From Pseudolysinimonas_A sp049651805 (GTDB lineage Bacteria; Actinomycetota; Actinomycetes; Actinomycetales; Microbacteriaceae), in contig NZ_JBASCU010000030.1 in the NCBI RefSeq assembly GCF_049651805.1, positions 1-64,000 of the forward strand: DNA of 64,000 nt, written 5' to 3'. Below the pieces are notes generated by a model. The model searched no databases, was not told where the DNA came from, and was given only the letters and a program-made list of their open reading frames with translations. Positions within the stretch are counted from its first letter, which is position 1. Each line of letters opens with the position of its first letter. A program made the position numbers and the translations under genes. Below, piece by piece: positions 40,894-49,727 of the stretch.

Positions 40894-42539
40894 TGCTCGC
40901 CCTCGAGGAAGCCCGCGCCTGGATGGCGCAGGACCCCGACCCGGTCACCCGGTCGGAACTCGACGCGCTCATCGCGCTCGCCGAAGCGGGAGAGGATGCG
41001 GCGGCCGCCGACCTCGCCGACCGGTTCTCGGGCCGACTCGAGTTCGGCACCGCCGGGCTGCGGGGCGAGCTCGGCGCGGGTCCGATGCGCATGAACCGGG
41101 TGCTCGTCGCCCAGGCCGCCGCCGGGCTTGCGGCGTACCTGCTCGCCCGCGACCCGCATGCGACCGTGGTGATCGGGTACGACGGGCGCCACAACTCCGC
41201 CGTCTTCGCGCGTGACAGTGCGGCGATCCTCGCCGGAGCCGGAGTCGAGACGACGATCTTGCCGCGCCCGCTGCCGACCCCCGTGCTCGCCTTCGCCGTG
41301 CGCGAGCTGCGGGCATCCGCCGGCATCATGGTCACCGCCAGCCACAACCCGGCCCGCGACAACGGGTACAAGGTGTACCTCGGCGGCGGCGACGACGGCG
41401 CCCAGATCGTGCCCCCCGCCGACGGCGAGATCGCTGCCGAGATCGAGCGCGCGGCGACGGTCGCGTTCACCGATCACCCCACCTCGCCGAACGTGCACAC
41501 CGCCGACGAGTCGCTCGTCGACGCGTACGTGGCGCGCACGGCGTCGGGGGCCGGCGAGCCCGAACCGCTGCGCTACGTGTACACCGCGATGCACGGCGTC
41601 GGGCGCGAGGTCGCCGAGAAGGTCTTCGCCGAAGCCGGGTTCGCCGCTCCGATCGTCGTGGCCGAGCAGGCCGACCCTGACCCCGACTTTCCGACCGTCG
41701 CGTTCCCGAACCCCGAGGAGCCGGGGGCGATGGATCTCGCCTTCGCCGCCGCCCGCGACTCCGACGCCGACCTGGTGATCGCGAACGATCCCGACGCCGA
41801 CCGCGTCGCCGTGGGCGTGCCCGACCCGGATGCCGACGGCGGCTGGCGACGCCTGACCGGCAACGAAGTGGGCTGGCTGCTCGGCTGGCGCGCGGCGCGC
41901 ACACACGACACCGGCACCCTGGCCTGCTCGCTCGTCAGCTCCCCAGCGCTGCGCGAGGTGGCTCGGGTGTCGGGCCTGGACTTCGTCGAGACGCTCACCG
42001 GCTTCAAGTGGATCTCGCGCGCGCCCGCTCTGATCTACGGCTACGAGGAGGCGCTCGGCTACCTCGTCGACCCCGACAAGGTGCGCGACAAAGACGGCAT
42101 CTCCGCCGCCGTCGCGGTGCTCTCGCTGTTCTCCGAGCTGCGGGCGACGGGCGAAACCCTCGAGTCGCACCTCGACCAGTTCGCGCTCGAGTTCGGGGCG
42201 TTCGCGTCGGCGCAGATCTCCATCCGCGTCGCCGAACTCGCCGACATCCCGCTCGCAATGACCCGCCTGCGTTCCGCTCCGCCCGATGCGGTGGGCGGCA
42301 TCCGCGTCGAGGGCGTCGACGACTACCTGCTCGGGGTCGACGGCTTCCCGGCCAGCGACATCCTGCGGCTGCGGCTCGAGGGCGGCGGCCGCGTCATCGT
42401 GCGCCCGAGCGGCACGGAGCCGAAACTCAAGTGCTACCTCGACGCGTCGTCGCGCGACGGGTCGGCGGCCGAACGTCGAGCCGCAGCTGCCGCCGCCGTC
42501 TCGACACTCGAGGCCGGGATGCGGGAGCTGCTCGCGTAG
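40893..42539 (+). CDS. Phospho-sugar mutase (phosphoglucomutase/phosphopentomutase-type)
   Basis: A 548-residue alpha-D-phosphohexomutase. It has FGTAGLRGELGAGPMRMN, the phosphoserine loop MVTASHNPARDNGYK, the metal site NDPDADRVA, KDGISAAVAVLSLFSEL and the phosphate-binding RPSGTEPKLKCYL. The length and first motif fit the PGM2/phosphopentomutase-like branch. Linked to PNP by a one-base overlap, it most likely interconverts ribose-1- and ribose-5-phosphate, though phosphomannomutase activity is possible (the mycobacterial homologue here is called PmmB). Its stop codon's last base opens palindrome R5. Confidence 0.85.
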   Translation: MLALEEARAWMAQDPDPVTRSELDALIALAEAGEDAAAADLADRFSGRLEFGTAGLRGELGAGPMRMNRVLVAQAAAGLAAYLLARDPHATVVIGYDGRHNSAVFARDSAAILAGAGVETTILPRPLPTPVLAFAVRELRASAGIMVTASHNPARDNGYKVYLGGGDDGAQIVPPADGEIAAEIERAATVAFTDHPTSPNVHTADESLVDAYVARTASGAGEPEPLRYVYTAMHGVGREVAEKVFAEAGFAAPIVVAEQADPDPDFPTVAFPNPEEPGAMDLAFAAARDSDADLVIANDPDADRVAVGVPDPDADGGWRRLTGNEVGWLLGWRAARTHDTGTLACSLVSSPALREVARVSGLDFVETLTGFKWISRAPALIYGYEEALGYLVDPDKVRDKDGISAAVAVLSLFSELRATGETLESHLDQFALEFGAFASAQISIRVAELADIPLAMTRLRSAPPDAVGGIRVEGVDDYLLGVDGFPASDILRLRLEGGGRVIVRPSGTEPKLKCYLDASSRDGSAAERRAAAAAAVSTLEAGMRELLA

Positions 42540-42576
42540 GTCTCGACACGCCGCTGCGCGGCTACTCGACCACCGA
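42539..42576. repeat. Intergenic palindrome, copy R5
   Basis: It runs from GGTCTCGACACGCCGC to GGCTACTCGACCACCGA. It starts on the last G of the mutase TAG stop and ends 2 bp before the adenosine deaminase stop, so it fills the convergent gap and may end both transcripts. Confidence 0.8.
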
Positions 42577-42578
42577 AA

Positions 42579-43694
42579 TCATGCCCGACCGAAACCCGCG
42601 ATGATGCGCTCGATGAGCTCCTCGCGGTCTTCGAGCGGCAGGAACGCCGCGTCGGCCGCGTTGACCATGAACTGTTCGACATCGTCGGCGTCGTAGCCGA
42701 AGGCATCCACGAGCAGCGCGACCTCTCGGGTGAGCGAGGTGCCGCTCATCAGCCGATTGTCGGTGTTCACCGTGACCCGGAACCCGAGCTGGTACAGCAC
42801 GTCGAACGGATGCCCGGTCATCCCCGGGCCCCACGCGGTGAACGCCGCCGTCTGCAGATTGGATGACGGGCTCGTCTCGAGCGGGATGCCGCGGTCTTTG
42901 ATCCACTGCGCGAGGCGGCCGAGGGTGACGTAACTCGCCTCGTCGTCGCCCTCCTCCAGTTCGATGTCGTCGGCGATGCAGACGCCGTGGCCGATGCGCA
43001 GGGCGTGCCCGTCGACGAGGGCGCTGCGGATGCTCTCCAGCCCGTCGGCCTCGCCGGCGTGCACGGTCACGGGGAAGCTCTCCCGCGCGAGCAGGTCGAA
43101 CGCGTCGGCGAATCGCGACGGCGGGAAGCCCTTCTCGGGTCCGGCGATGTCGAAGCCGTGGGCACCGGCGTCGCGGTGGCGCAGGGCGAGTTCGGCGATC
43201 TCCATCCCGCGGTCGTTCTGCCGCATCGCAGAGATGAGTTGCCCGGCGCGGATCCATCCCCCGCCGGCCTCAATGGCATCCACAGCTTCGTCGATGCCCG
43301 CCTGCACGGCCTCGACCGCCTGGTCGAGGGTGAGGCCCTGCTGGAGGTGCTGCTCGGGGGCCCAGCGCAGTTCGCCGTAGATGACCCCATCGGCGGCGAG
43401 GTCTTCGACGAACTCGCGGGCGATGCGCGTGAGGTTCTCGGCGGTCTGCATCACGGCGATCGTGATGTCGAAGGTCTTCAGGTAGTCGACGAGTTCGCCC
43501 GACGAGCACGACTCGAGGAACCACGCTTCGAGTGCCTCGGCGGTGTCGGCCGGCAGCTCGACCCCCGCGGCCGGCGCGAGGTCGATGATCGTCTGCGCCC
43601 GCAGCCCCCCGTCGAGATGATCGTGCAGCGAGATCTTGGGCAACTCGCCCAGAGGAACCCGCGTGCCCGGAAGGATGCGCTCAGCGTCAGTCAC
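42579..43694 (-). CDS. add: Adenosine deaminase
   Basis: A 371-residue zinc enzyme turning (deoxy)adenosine into (deoxy)inosine. It has ISLHDHLDGGLR (metal histidines), TVHAGEADGLESIR, LRIGHGVCIADD and ETSPSSNLQT followed by FRVTVNTDNRLMSGTSL. The product is the substrate of the nearby PNP. The GTG at 43694 lies 6 nt after TAGGCT. Confidence 0.94.
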   Translation of the reverse strand: MTDAERILPGTRVPLGELPKISLHDHLDGGLRAQTIIDLAPAAGVELPADTAEALEAWFLESCSSGELVDYLKTFDITIAVMQTAENLTRIAREFVEDLAADGVIYGELRWAPEQHLQQGLTLDQAVEAVQAGIDEAVDAIEAGGGWIRAGQLISAMRQNDRGMEIAELALRHRDAGAHGFDIAGPEKGFPPSRFADAFDLLARESFPVTVHAGEADGLESIRSALVDGHALRIGHGVCIADDIELEEGDDEASYVTLGRLAQWIKDRGIPLETSPSSNLQTAAFTAWGPGMTGHPFDVLYQLGFRVTVNTDNRLMSGTSLTREVALLVDAFGYDADDVEQFMVNAADAAFLPLEDREELIERIIAGFGRA

Positions 43695-43700
43695 CCGTTC

Positions 43701-43706
43701 AGCCTA
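43701..43706 (-). promoter_or_regulatory. -10 element TAGGCT of add
   Basis: It lies 6 nt before the GTG at 43694 on the minus strand. Confidence 0.55.
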
Positions 43707-43737
43707 GGCGCGTCGGCGGGACGCGAACCCGTCCCAA

Positions 43738-43814
43738 CGTGCGCGGATCAGGAGATCAGCCCGTCCCTGGGCGATCTCCCTCCCGCGGCACCCGATTCTC
43801 CTGATCCGCGCACG
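43738..43814. repeat. 77-bp intergenic inverted repeat
   Basis: The left arm CGTGCGCGGATCAGGAGATC (43738-43757) is nearly the exact reverse complement of 43794-43814. A second internal pair, GGAGATC and GATCTCC, is nested. It lies between deoA stop and add promoter. It is unrelated to the R and E families and could be a small mobile palindrome or a terminator. Confidence 0.75.
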
Positions 43815-43847
43815 CTCGGCTGAGAGAAGGGGCGGATGCTCGCGAAC

Positions 43848-45143
43848 CTACTCGACGCGACCGGCGATGAGGGGGCCGCCGTCGTCGACCGGGGAACCGG
43901 GATCGCCGATGGCCCAGGCACCCTCGAGGGCTTCGAGGGCGCGGGCGAAGCGGGCGGGTTCGTCGGCGGAGAGGGTGAACAGTGGCTGGCCGGCGCGCAC
44001 CGGGTCGCCGGGCTTCGCGTGCAGGTCGATGCCGGCGGCGTGCTGCACGGGGTCCTCCTTGCGGGCGCGGCCGGCCCCGAGGCGCCAGGCGGCGATCCCG
44101 AACGGCAGTGCCTCCTGCTTGGTGAGGATGCCGTCACGGTCGGCCGTGACGACGTGCGTCTCGCGGGCGGTCGGCAGGGCGGCATCCGGGTCACCGCCTT
44201 GAGCTGCGATCATCGCCCGCCAGGAATCCATCGCCGAGCCGTTCTGCAAAGCACTTTCGACATCCGCATCGGGCAGCCCGGCGAGCGCGAGCATCTCGCG
44301 GGCGAGAGCGACGGTGAGCTCGACGACATCCGCCGGTCCGCCACCGCTCAGCACCTCGACGGATTCGCGCACCTCGTTAGCGTTGCCGATTGCGAGCCCA
44401 AGCGGCACGTGCATGTTGGTCAGCAGGGCCACCGTGCGAGTGCCCGCGTCGTTGCCGAGCCGCACCATCGTCTGCGCGAGCTCTCGCGCGCGCGCCGGGT
44501 CCTGCATGAAAGCGCCTGACCCGTGCTTCACATCGAGCACGAGGGAGGCCGTGCCCTCGGCGATCTTCTTCGACATGATGCTGGATGCGATGAGCGGAAT
44601 CGCCTCGACGGTTCCGGTGATGTCGCGCAGCGCGTAGAGCTTCCCGTCGGCGGGAGCCAGCCCGGCACCCGCCGCGCAGACGACGGCACCGACGTCGGCG
44701 AGCTGCCGCATGAACTCGTCGTTCGACAGCTTGGCGCGCCACCCGGGGATGCTCTCCAGCTTGTCGAGCGTGCCACCGGTGTGGCCGAGTCCTCGGCCCG
44801 ACAGTTGCGGCACCGCGACACCGAAGGATGCCACCAGTGGCGCGAGCGGGAGGGTGATCTTGTCGCCGACCCCACCCGTCGAATGCTTGTCGGTGGTCGG
44901 CTTGCTCAGCCCCGAGAAGTCGAGGGTCTCGCCCGTCGCGATCATGGCGAGCGTGAGGTCGCGGATCTCCTCGGGGGACATCCCCCGAAGGAAGATCGCC
45001 ATCGTCATCGCCGACATCTGCTCGTCGGCAACGTACCCGCGGGTGTACGCGTCGACCAGCCAGCGGATCTGCTCGGTCGAGAGCGATCCGCCGTCTCGCT
45101 TGGTCTTGATCAGGTCGACGGCGTCGAATGCCTCTACGGCCAT
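43848..45143 (-). CDS. deoA: Thymidine phosphorylase
   Basis: A 431-residue enzyme splitting thymidine and deoxyuridine with phosphate. It has DLIKTKRDGGSLSTEQIRWL, MSAMTMAIFLRGMSPEEI, KPTTDKHSTGGVGDKITLPL (the thymidine phosphorylase signature), LDKLESIPGW and DVKHGSGAFMQ. The ATG at 45143 has AGGAGA 6 nt upstream; an in-frame start at 45170 would lie in palindrome R6. Upstream on the same strand is cdd, whose deaminated products this enzyme can use. Confidence 0.94.
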   Translation of the reverse strand: MAVEAFDAVDLIKTKRDGGSLSTEQIRWLVDAYTRGYVADEQMSAMTMAIFLRGMSPEEIRDLTLAMIATGETLDFSGLSKPTTDKHSTGGVGDKITLPLAPLVASFGVAVPQLSGRGLGHTGGTLDKLESIPGWRAKLSNDEFMRQLADVGAVVCAAGAGLAPADGKLYALRDITGTVEAIPLIASSIMSKKIAEGTASLVLDVKHGSGAFMQDPARARELAQTMVRLGNDAGTRTVALLTNMHVPLGLAIGNANEVRESVEVLSGGGPADVVELTVALAREMLALAGLPDADVESALQNGSAMDSWRAMIAAQGGDPDAALPTARETHVVTADRDGILTKQEALPFGIAAWRLGAGRARKEDPVQHAAGIDLHAKPGDPVRAGQPLFTLSADEPARFARALEALEGAWAIGDPGSPVDDGGPLIAGRVE

Positions 45144-45159
45144 GGTGTTCTCCTGGGGT

Positions 45160-45197
45160 GGTCTCGACACGCGCTTCGCGCGCTACTCGACCACCGA
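45160..45197. repeat. Intergenic palindrome, copy R6
   Basis: It runs from GGTCTCGACACGCGC to GCGCTACTCGACCACCGAA. On the minus strand it encodes the last residues (SVVE) and TAG stop of cytidine deaminase, and it ends just before the deoA ribosome-binding site. Confidence 0.8.
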
Positions 45198-45596
45198 ATC
45201 GTGGTACTCGGCGAGTTGGCGGGGGCCGAAGGCGTCGGGCAGCACCTCGTCGATCGTGCGGATGCCCGACACGGTCTCCAGCAGCATCCCGGGAGCCGAG
45301 AACTCGTAGAGCAGCTGCCGACAGCGCCCGCAGGGCATCAGCACGTTGCCATGACCGTCGACGCACGAGAACGCGACCAGCTTGCCGCCGCCGGTGGCCG
45401 CGAGCGCCGACACCAGACCGCACTCGGCGCACAAGCCGACACCGTAGGAGGCGTTCTCGACGTTGGCGCCCTGCACGATCCGGCCGTCGTCGACGAGAGC
45501 CGCCGCCCCGACGGGGAAGTGGGAGTACGGCGAATACGACCACGTGCGCGCCTCATTCGCCGCTGCGCGCAGCGCCTCCCAATCCACGTCAGGCAC
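45183..45596 (-). CDS. cdd: Cytidine deaminase
   Basis: A 137-residue zinc enzyme converting (deoxy)cytidine to (deoxy)uridine. The proton shuttle is E58 in C56-A-E, and the other zinc ligands are C89 and C92 in PCGRC; YSHFPVGAAALVDDGRI and GANVENASYG are also typical. The GTG start is 3 bp after the stop of the importer permease. The C-terminal SVVE and stop are read from palindrome R6, so the original end has been replaced or extended. Confidence 0.93.
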   Translation of the reverse strand: MPDVDWEALRAAANEARTWSYSPYSHFPVGAAALVDDGRIVQGANVENASYGVGLCAECGLVSALAATGGGKLVAFSCVDGHGNVLMPCGRCRQLLYEFSAPGMLLETVSGIRTIDEVLPDAFGPRQLAEYHDSVVE

Positions 45597-45599
45597 TCG

Positions 45600-46880
45600 C
45601 TACTCCTTGGTGTACGGCTTGCCCGCGGCCCGCGGGCCGATGACCCGACCCGCGACCAGCGCGACCGCGAGAATCGTGACGACGTAGGGGGTCGCGGCAA
45701 TCAGGTCGGACGGAATGGCAGCTCCCGCCTGCCCGGCCCAGATGCGGAAGTTGCTGCTGAACCCGAACAGCAGGGCGGCGAGCGCGGCGTACCAGGGATT
45801 CCAGCGCCCGAGGATGACGGCCGCGAGCGCGATGAACCCTTGGCCCGCGCTCATCTCCCGCACGAACGCCCCGACTCCGCCGATGGTGAGCGCCGCACCG
45901 CCGAGTCCGGCGATGAGTCCGGCGATCGAGACCGTCCAGAACCGTACCCGGTTGACCTTGATACCGACGGTGTCGGCGGCAAGGGGGTGCTCGCCAAGTG
46001 CCCGCACCCGCAGTCCCCAGCGCGTCTTGAACAACGCGTACCAGGTGAGCGGCACGAGCAGGAACATGAGATAGGTGGTGGGGCGCTGGTTGAACAGCAC
46101 CGAGCCGAGCACCGGGATGTCGGAGAGCAGCGGGATCGGGATGCGCGGCATCGTTCCCGGGTTGTTGAACTCAGCCGAGTTCGGTCCGAGCACGGCCGAA
46201 TACAGGAAGTTGGTGATCGCCGCGACGAGCCCGATGAGCACGACGCCGACGACGACCTGATCGACGAGGTACTTGATCGAGAAGGCGGCCAGCACCATCG
46301 AGATCAACGCCCCGGTCACCATCGCGGCGACGACCGCGAGCAGGTAGTTGCCGGTCGTCGACGCCACGACGGCGGCCACGAACGCGCCGCCGAGCAACTG
46401 CCCTTCGATGGCGATGTTGACGATGCCCACGCGTTCGCCGATCACTCCGGCGAGCGCGCCGAACACGATCGCCGTCGACAGGCCGATCGCACCGGTCAGC
46501 AGGAAGACGACGGGAACGCGACCGCCCGCGCCCACCCAGGCGACGAGGCTCACGAGGAACGCGAGCCCGACGATGAGGGAGATCCAGACCGGCACCGGCC
46601 GGCGCCGGGACGCGTACCAGAACCCGGCCGCGGAGGCGACGAGGGCGAGGATGCCGAGCACCCAGCCGAGGAGTCGCGGGTTCGCCGAGGTGGGCTCGAG
46701 CACGATCACATCGGAGTTGCCCGACCACCCGAATGAAACCGGGGTGTCGGTGCCGAAGATGCCGAACGCCACCACGGTGATGGCACCGAGCACCGCAAGC
46801 AGGGTCGGGATGCGCCAGGTGCGGGGTGCCAGGGCTGTGACGTGGCCGGTCGCCGGCATCGACGGAGCTGTCGTGGTCAT
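45600..46880 (-). CDS. Nucleoside ABC importer permease 2 (BmpD/NupQ type)
   Basis: A 426-residue membrane protein with ten or more hydrophobic segments. The family core is in the second half: GERVGIVNIAIEGQLLGGAF, LVDQVVVGVVLIGLVAAITN, TRWGLRVRALGEHPLAADTV and AGLGGAALTIGGVGAFVREM. It works with the permease encoded upstream, the ATPase and the lipoprotein to import nucleosides. The ATG overlaps the upstream permease stop (ATGA). The N-terminal 110 residues contain extra membrane segments compared with short permeases. Confidence 0.88.
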   Translation of the reverse strand: MTTTAPSMPATGHVTALAPRTWRIPTLLAVLGAITVVAFGIFGTDTPVSFGWSGNSDVIVLEPTSANPRLLGWVLGILALVASAAGFWYASRRRPVPVWISLIVGLAFLVSLVAWVGAGGRVPVVFLLTGAIGLSTAIVFGALAGVIGERVGIVNIAIEGQLLGGAFVAAVVASTTGNYLLAVVAAMVTGALISMVLAAFSIKYLVDQVVVGVVLIGLVAAITNFLYSAVLGPNSAEFNNPGTMPRIPIPLLSDIPVLGSVLFNQRPTTYLMFLLVPLTWYALFKTRWGLRVRALGEHPLAADTVGIKVNRVRFWTVSIAGLIAGLGGAALTIGGVGAFVREMSAGQGFIALAAVILGRWNPWYAALAALLFGFSSNFRIWAGQAGAAIPSDLIAATPYVVTILAVALVAGRVIGPRAAGKPYTKE

Positions 46881-48136
46881 CGCGCACCCCCTCGAGGCGC
46901 CGGGATGAATCTGAAGATGGCACGCACCAGGGGTGGTGCCGCGATGAACAGCACGATGAGACCTTGCACGACCCCGAGCACCTCGGGCGAGACATCCGCG
47001 AGCTGCATCGTCGGCTCGGCGGCGCGCAGCGCGCCGAAGAGCAGGCCCGCGAACAGCACCCCGATGGCGCGCGAGTTGCCGAGCAGCGCGACCGTGATCG
47101 CCTCGAAGCCGATGCCCGCATCCACGTTCGGCGCGAAGTTGCCGTCGCGACCGAGGGATTGGTTGAGCCCGGCCAGTCCGAGAAAGAGCCCCGACAGCAC
47201 CATCGCGACGATCGCGGTCGTGTTGACGTTGATTCCGGCGGTGCGGGCGGCGTCGGGGTTGAGGCCGACCATCCGCAGCCGGAATCCGATCGGCGAGCGC
47301 TCCATCAGCCACCAGTAGACGCCGACGGCGAGGATGCACAGCACGAACGAGAGCCGCAGGTTGTAGTCCTCGCCGAGGATGAGCGGGAAGACCGCGGTGG
47401 GATCCGGCGGGATCGAGGTCGGGTTCGAGCCCGACTCCATGTCGTGCAGGATCGGGGTGCGCATCAGGTAGGTGACGAGCGAGATCGCGATGTAGTTCAT
47501 CATGATCGTCACGATCACCTCGTGGGCGCCGGTGCGCGCTTTCAGGAACCCGACGATGCCGGCCCAGAACGCCGCCCCGAAGAATCCGAACAACATCGCC
47601 ACGGCGAGGTGGATGACGAACGGCAGATGGATCTGGGACGCAGCGAACGACGAGAACGCCGCCGCCATCAGAATCTGCCCCTGGCCGCCGATGTTGAACA
47701 GGCCTGCGCGGAAGGTCAGCGCGATGCCCAGGCCCGCCGCGATGAGCGGGCCGGCCAGCCGGAGTGACTCGGTGAGGGGCCGGATGCCCGCCTCGAAGCT
47801 GTCGGCGCGGGTGTTGTAGAACGCTCCGCGGACGAGGGCCGCACCCGCGTCGCCCAGTGCGCGGCCGGCGGCGGCGAAGAAGTCACCCGGACGGGAGAAG
47901 AGGTAGCCGAGGGTCGTCGACACGTCTTCGTTGGTGAAGACGACGAGCAGGCCCGCGACGACAAGCGACAGCACGATCGCCAGCACGGTGCGAACCAGCC
48001 CACCCGCGGCGATGTCGTGCAGCACCTCGTTCCACGAGACCGGCTTGTGGGCATCCTCCGGCGGCGGCGGCTCTTGGACTCCGGTAGCGCTCGCGGTCTG
48101 GTCGAGGGGCGACACGGCCTCTTCCTTCGCGGTCAC
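46877..48136 (-). CDS. Nucleoside ABC importer permease 1 (BmpC/NupP type)
   Basis: A 419-residue permease: LTFRAGLFNIGGQGQILMAA, KARTGAHEVIVTIMMNYIAI, GFRLRMVGLNPDAARTAGIN and AGIGFEAITVALLGNSRAIG. A hydrophilic 40-residue N-terminus precedes the first helix. The GTG at 48136 overlaps the ATPase stop by 4 bp. Together with the companion permease it forms the membrane channel of a PnrA-type nucleoside importer. Confidence 0.88.
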   Translation of the reverse strand: MTAKEEAVSPLDQTASATGVQEPPPPEDAHKPVSWNEVLHDIAAGGLVRTVLAIVLSLVVAGLLVVFTNEDVSTTLGYLFSRPGDFFAAAGRALGDAGAALVRGAFYNTRADSFEAGIRPLTESLRLAGPLIAAGLGIALTFRAGLFNIGGQGQILMAAAFSSFAASQIHLPFVIHLAVAMLFGFFGAAFWAGIVGFLKARTGAHEVIVTIMMNYIAISLVTYLMRTPILHDMESGSNPTSIPPDPTAVFPLILGEDYNLRLSFVLCILAVGVYWWLMERSPIGFRLRMVGLNPDAARTAGINVNTTAIVAMVLSGLFLGLAGLNQSLGRDGNFAPNVDAGIGFEAITVALLGNSRAIGVLFAGLLFGALRAAEPTMQLADVSPEVLGVVQGLIVLFIAAPPLVRAIFRFIPAPRGGAR

Positions 48137-49641
48137 GCGAGCACCCCCGCCATGAGCTGACCGAGGGTTTCGCGCGGTGTGTCTGCGGGAACGATGTCGA
48201 CGATCGCGCCCCGGTACATCACGGCGACACGGTCGGCAAGGGCGATCACCTCGTCGAGTTCGGTGGAGATGATGAGCACCGGCACTCCCGAATCTCGGAC
48301 CGCGACGATCCGTTCGTGGATGAATTCGATCGATCCGACATCCACCCCGCGGGTGGGCTGCGTCGCCACGAGGAGTTTGAGCTCGCGCCCCAGCTCGCGG
48401 GCGAGCACGACCTTCTGCTGATTGCCTCCGGAGAGACGGCCGACCAAGGTCCCCGATCCGGGGGTTCGGATGTCGAACTCGCGGATCGATTCGTCGGCGA
48501 ACTGATCGCGGTGCGCGAAGTCGATCGCGATCCCCGTGACGAACTCACCGCCGAAGCTGCGGTCGAGCATGAGGTTCTCGGCAACGGTGAACTCGGCGAT
48601 GAGCCCGTCGGTCTTGCGGTCTTCGGGCACGAAACCGACACCCGACTCGAGCACCCGCCGCACGGTGTGGCCGATGATCTCCTCGCCGGCCAGCCGGATC
48701 GAGCCCTTGAGCTTGTGGCGCAACCCGACGAGCGCTTCGGCGAGTTCGGTCTGACCGTTGCCCTGGACGCCGGCGATGGCGAGAATCTCGCCCGCGCGGA
48801 TCGAGAACGAGATGTCGTCGAGCAGCCGCTGACCGGTCGCGGCGAAGAGCGTCAGGTTTTCGACGACGAGCACTTCGTCGCCGAGCTTGGGCGGAGCCTT
48901 GTCGATCGTCAGCTCGACGTCGCGACCCACCATGAGCGAGGCAAGTTCGGCGGTCGACGCCGACGGCTCGGCGGAACCCACGACCTTGCCCAGCCGGATG
49001 ACGGTGATGGTGTCGGCGACGGCTTTGACCTCGCGCAGCTTGTGGGTGATGAAGACGATCGAGGTGCCGCCGTCGGCGAGCCGGCGCATGGTCACCATGA
49101 GATCGTCGGTTTCCTGCGGGGTCAGCACCGCGGTGGGTTCGTCGAGCACGAGCACGCGGGCGTCGCGCGACAGCGCCTTGACGATCTCGACACGTTGCTG
49201 CACGCCGACCGGTAGGTCTTCGACGAGAGCATCCGGATCGAGGTCGAAGCCGAACCGGGCCGAGATCTCGCGCACCATCGCCCGCGCGCCGGCGAGATCG
49301 AGCACGCCGCCGAAGCGCGTGGGTTCATGGCCGAGCATGACGTTCTCGGCCACGGTGAAGACGGGGATGAGCATGAAGTGCTGGTGCACCATGCCGATGC
49401 CGGCGGCCATCGCCTCGCCCGGGCCGACGAAGTGCCGGATGGTGTCGTCGAGCAGGATCTCGCCTTCGTCCGGCTGGTACAGGCCGAACAGCACGTTCAT
49501 GAGCGTGGACTTGCCGGCCCCGTTCTCGCCGAGGAGGGCGTGGATCTGCCCCGGTTCGACGACCAGATCGATGCCGTCGTTGGCAACGAGTCGACCGAAC
49601 CGTTTGGTGATGCCACGAAGCTCGAGTTTCATCGGGTCCAT
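48133..49641 (-). CDS. Nucleoside ABC importer ATPase (tandem ATP-binding domains)
   Basis: A 502-residue protein with two ABC domains. The first has ALLGENGAGKSTLMNVLFGL (Walker A), HQHFMLIPVFTVAENVMLG and VLVLDEPTAVLTPQE, with an unusual signature LPVGVQQRVEI. The second has IAGVQGNGQTELAEALVGL in place of a Walker A, and LSGGNQQKVVLARELGR. This split of one intact and one degenerate half is standard in the rhamnose/ribose/BMP group. An ATG at 49632 is also possible. It energises the permeases encoded downstream. Confidence 0.9.
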   Translation of the reverse strand: MDPMKLELRGITKRFGRLVANDGIDLVVEPGQIHALLGENGAGKSTLMNVLFGLYQPDEGEILLDDTIRHFVGPGEAMAAGIGMVHQHFMLIPVFTVAENVMLGHEPTRFGGVLDLAGARAMVREISARFGFDLDPDALVEDLPVGVQQRVEIVKALSRDARVLVLDEPTAVLTPQETDDLMVTMRRLADGGTSIVFITHKLREVKAVADTITVIRLGKVVGSAEPSASTAELASLMVGRDVELTIDKAPPKLGDEVLVVENLTLFAATGQRLLDDISFSIRAGEILAIAGVQGNGQTELAEALVGLRHKLKGSIRLAGEEIIGHTVRRVLESGVGFVPEDRKTDGLIAEFTVAENLMLDRSFGGEFVTGIAIDFAHRDQFADESIREFDIRTPGSGTLVGRLSGGNQQKVVLARELGRELKLLVATQPTRGVDVGSIEFIHERIVAVRDSGVPVLIISTELDEVIALADRVAVMYRGAIVDIVPADTPRETLGQLMAGVLA

Positions 49642-49727
49642 CCTGCCGGATCGGGGGCGCTCCGGAAACGGCGAGCGCCGGGACGGATGTCCGCCCCGGC
49701 GCCCGCACTACCGGTTGCGAGGTTTCG

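Noticed and set aside
44523..46736. A 737-codon plus-strand open frame
   Set aside because: It is antisense to deoA, cdd and the permease gene, is extremely rich in R, D, E, G and H, and has no domain. Long antisense frames are expected at this GC content.
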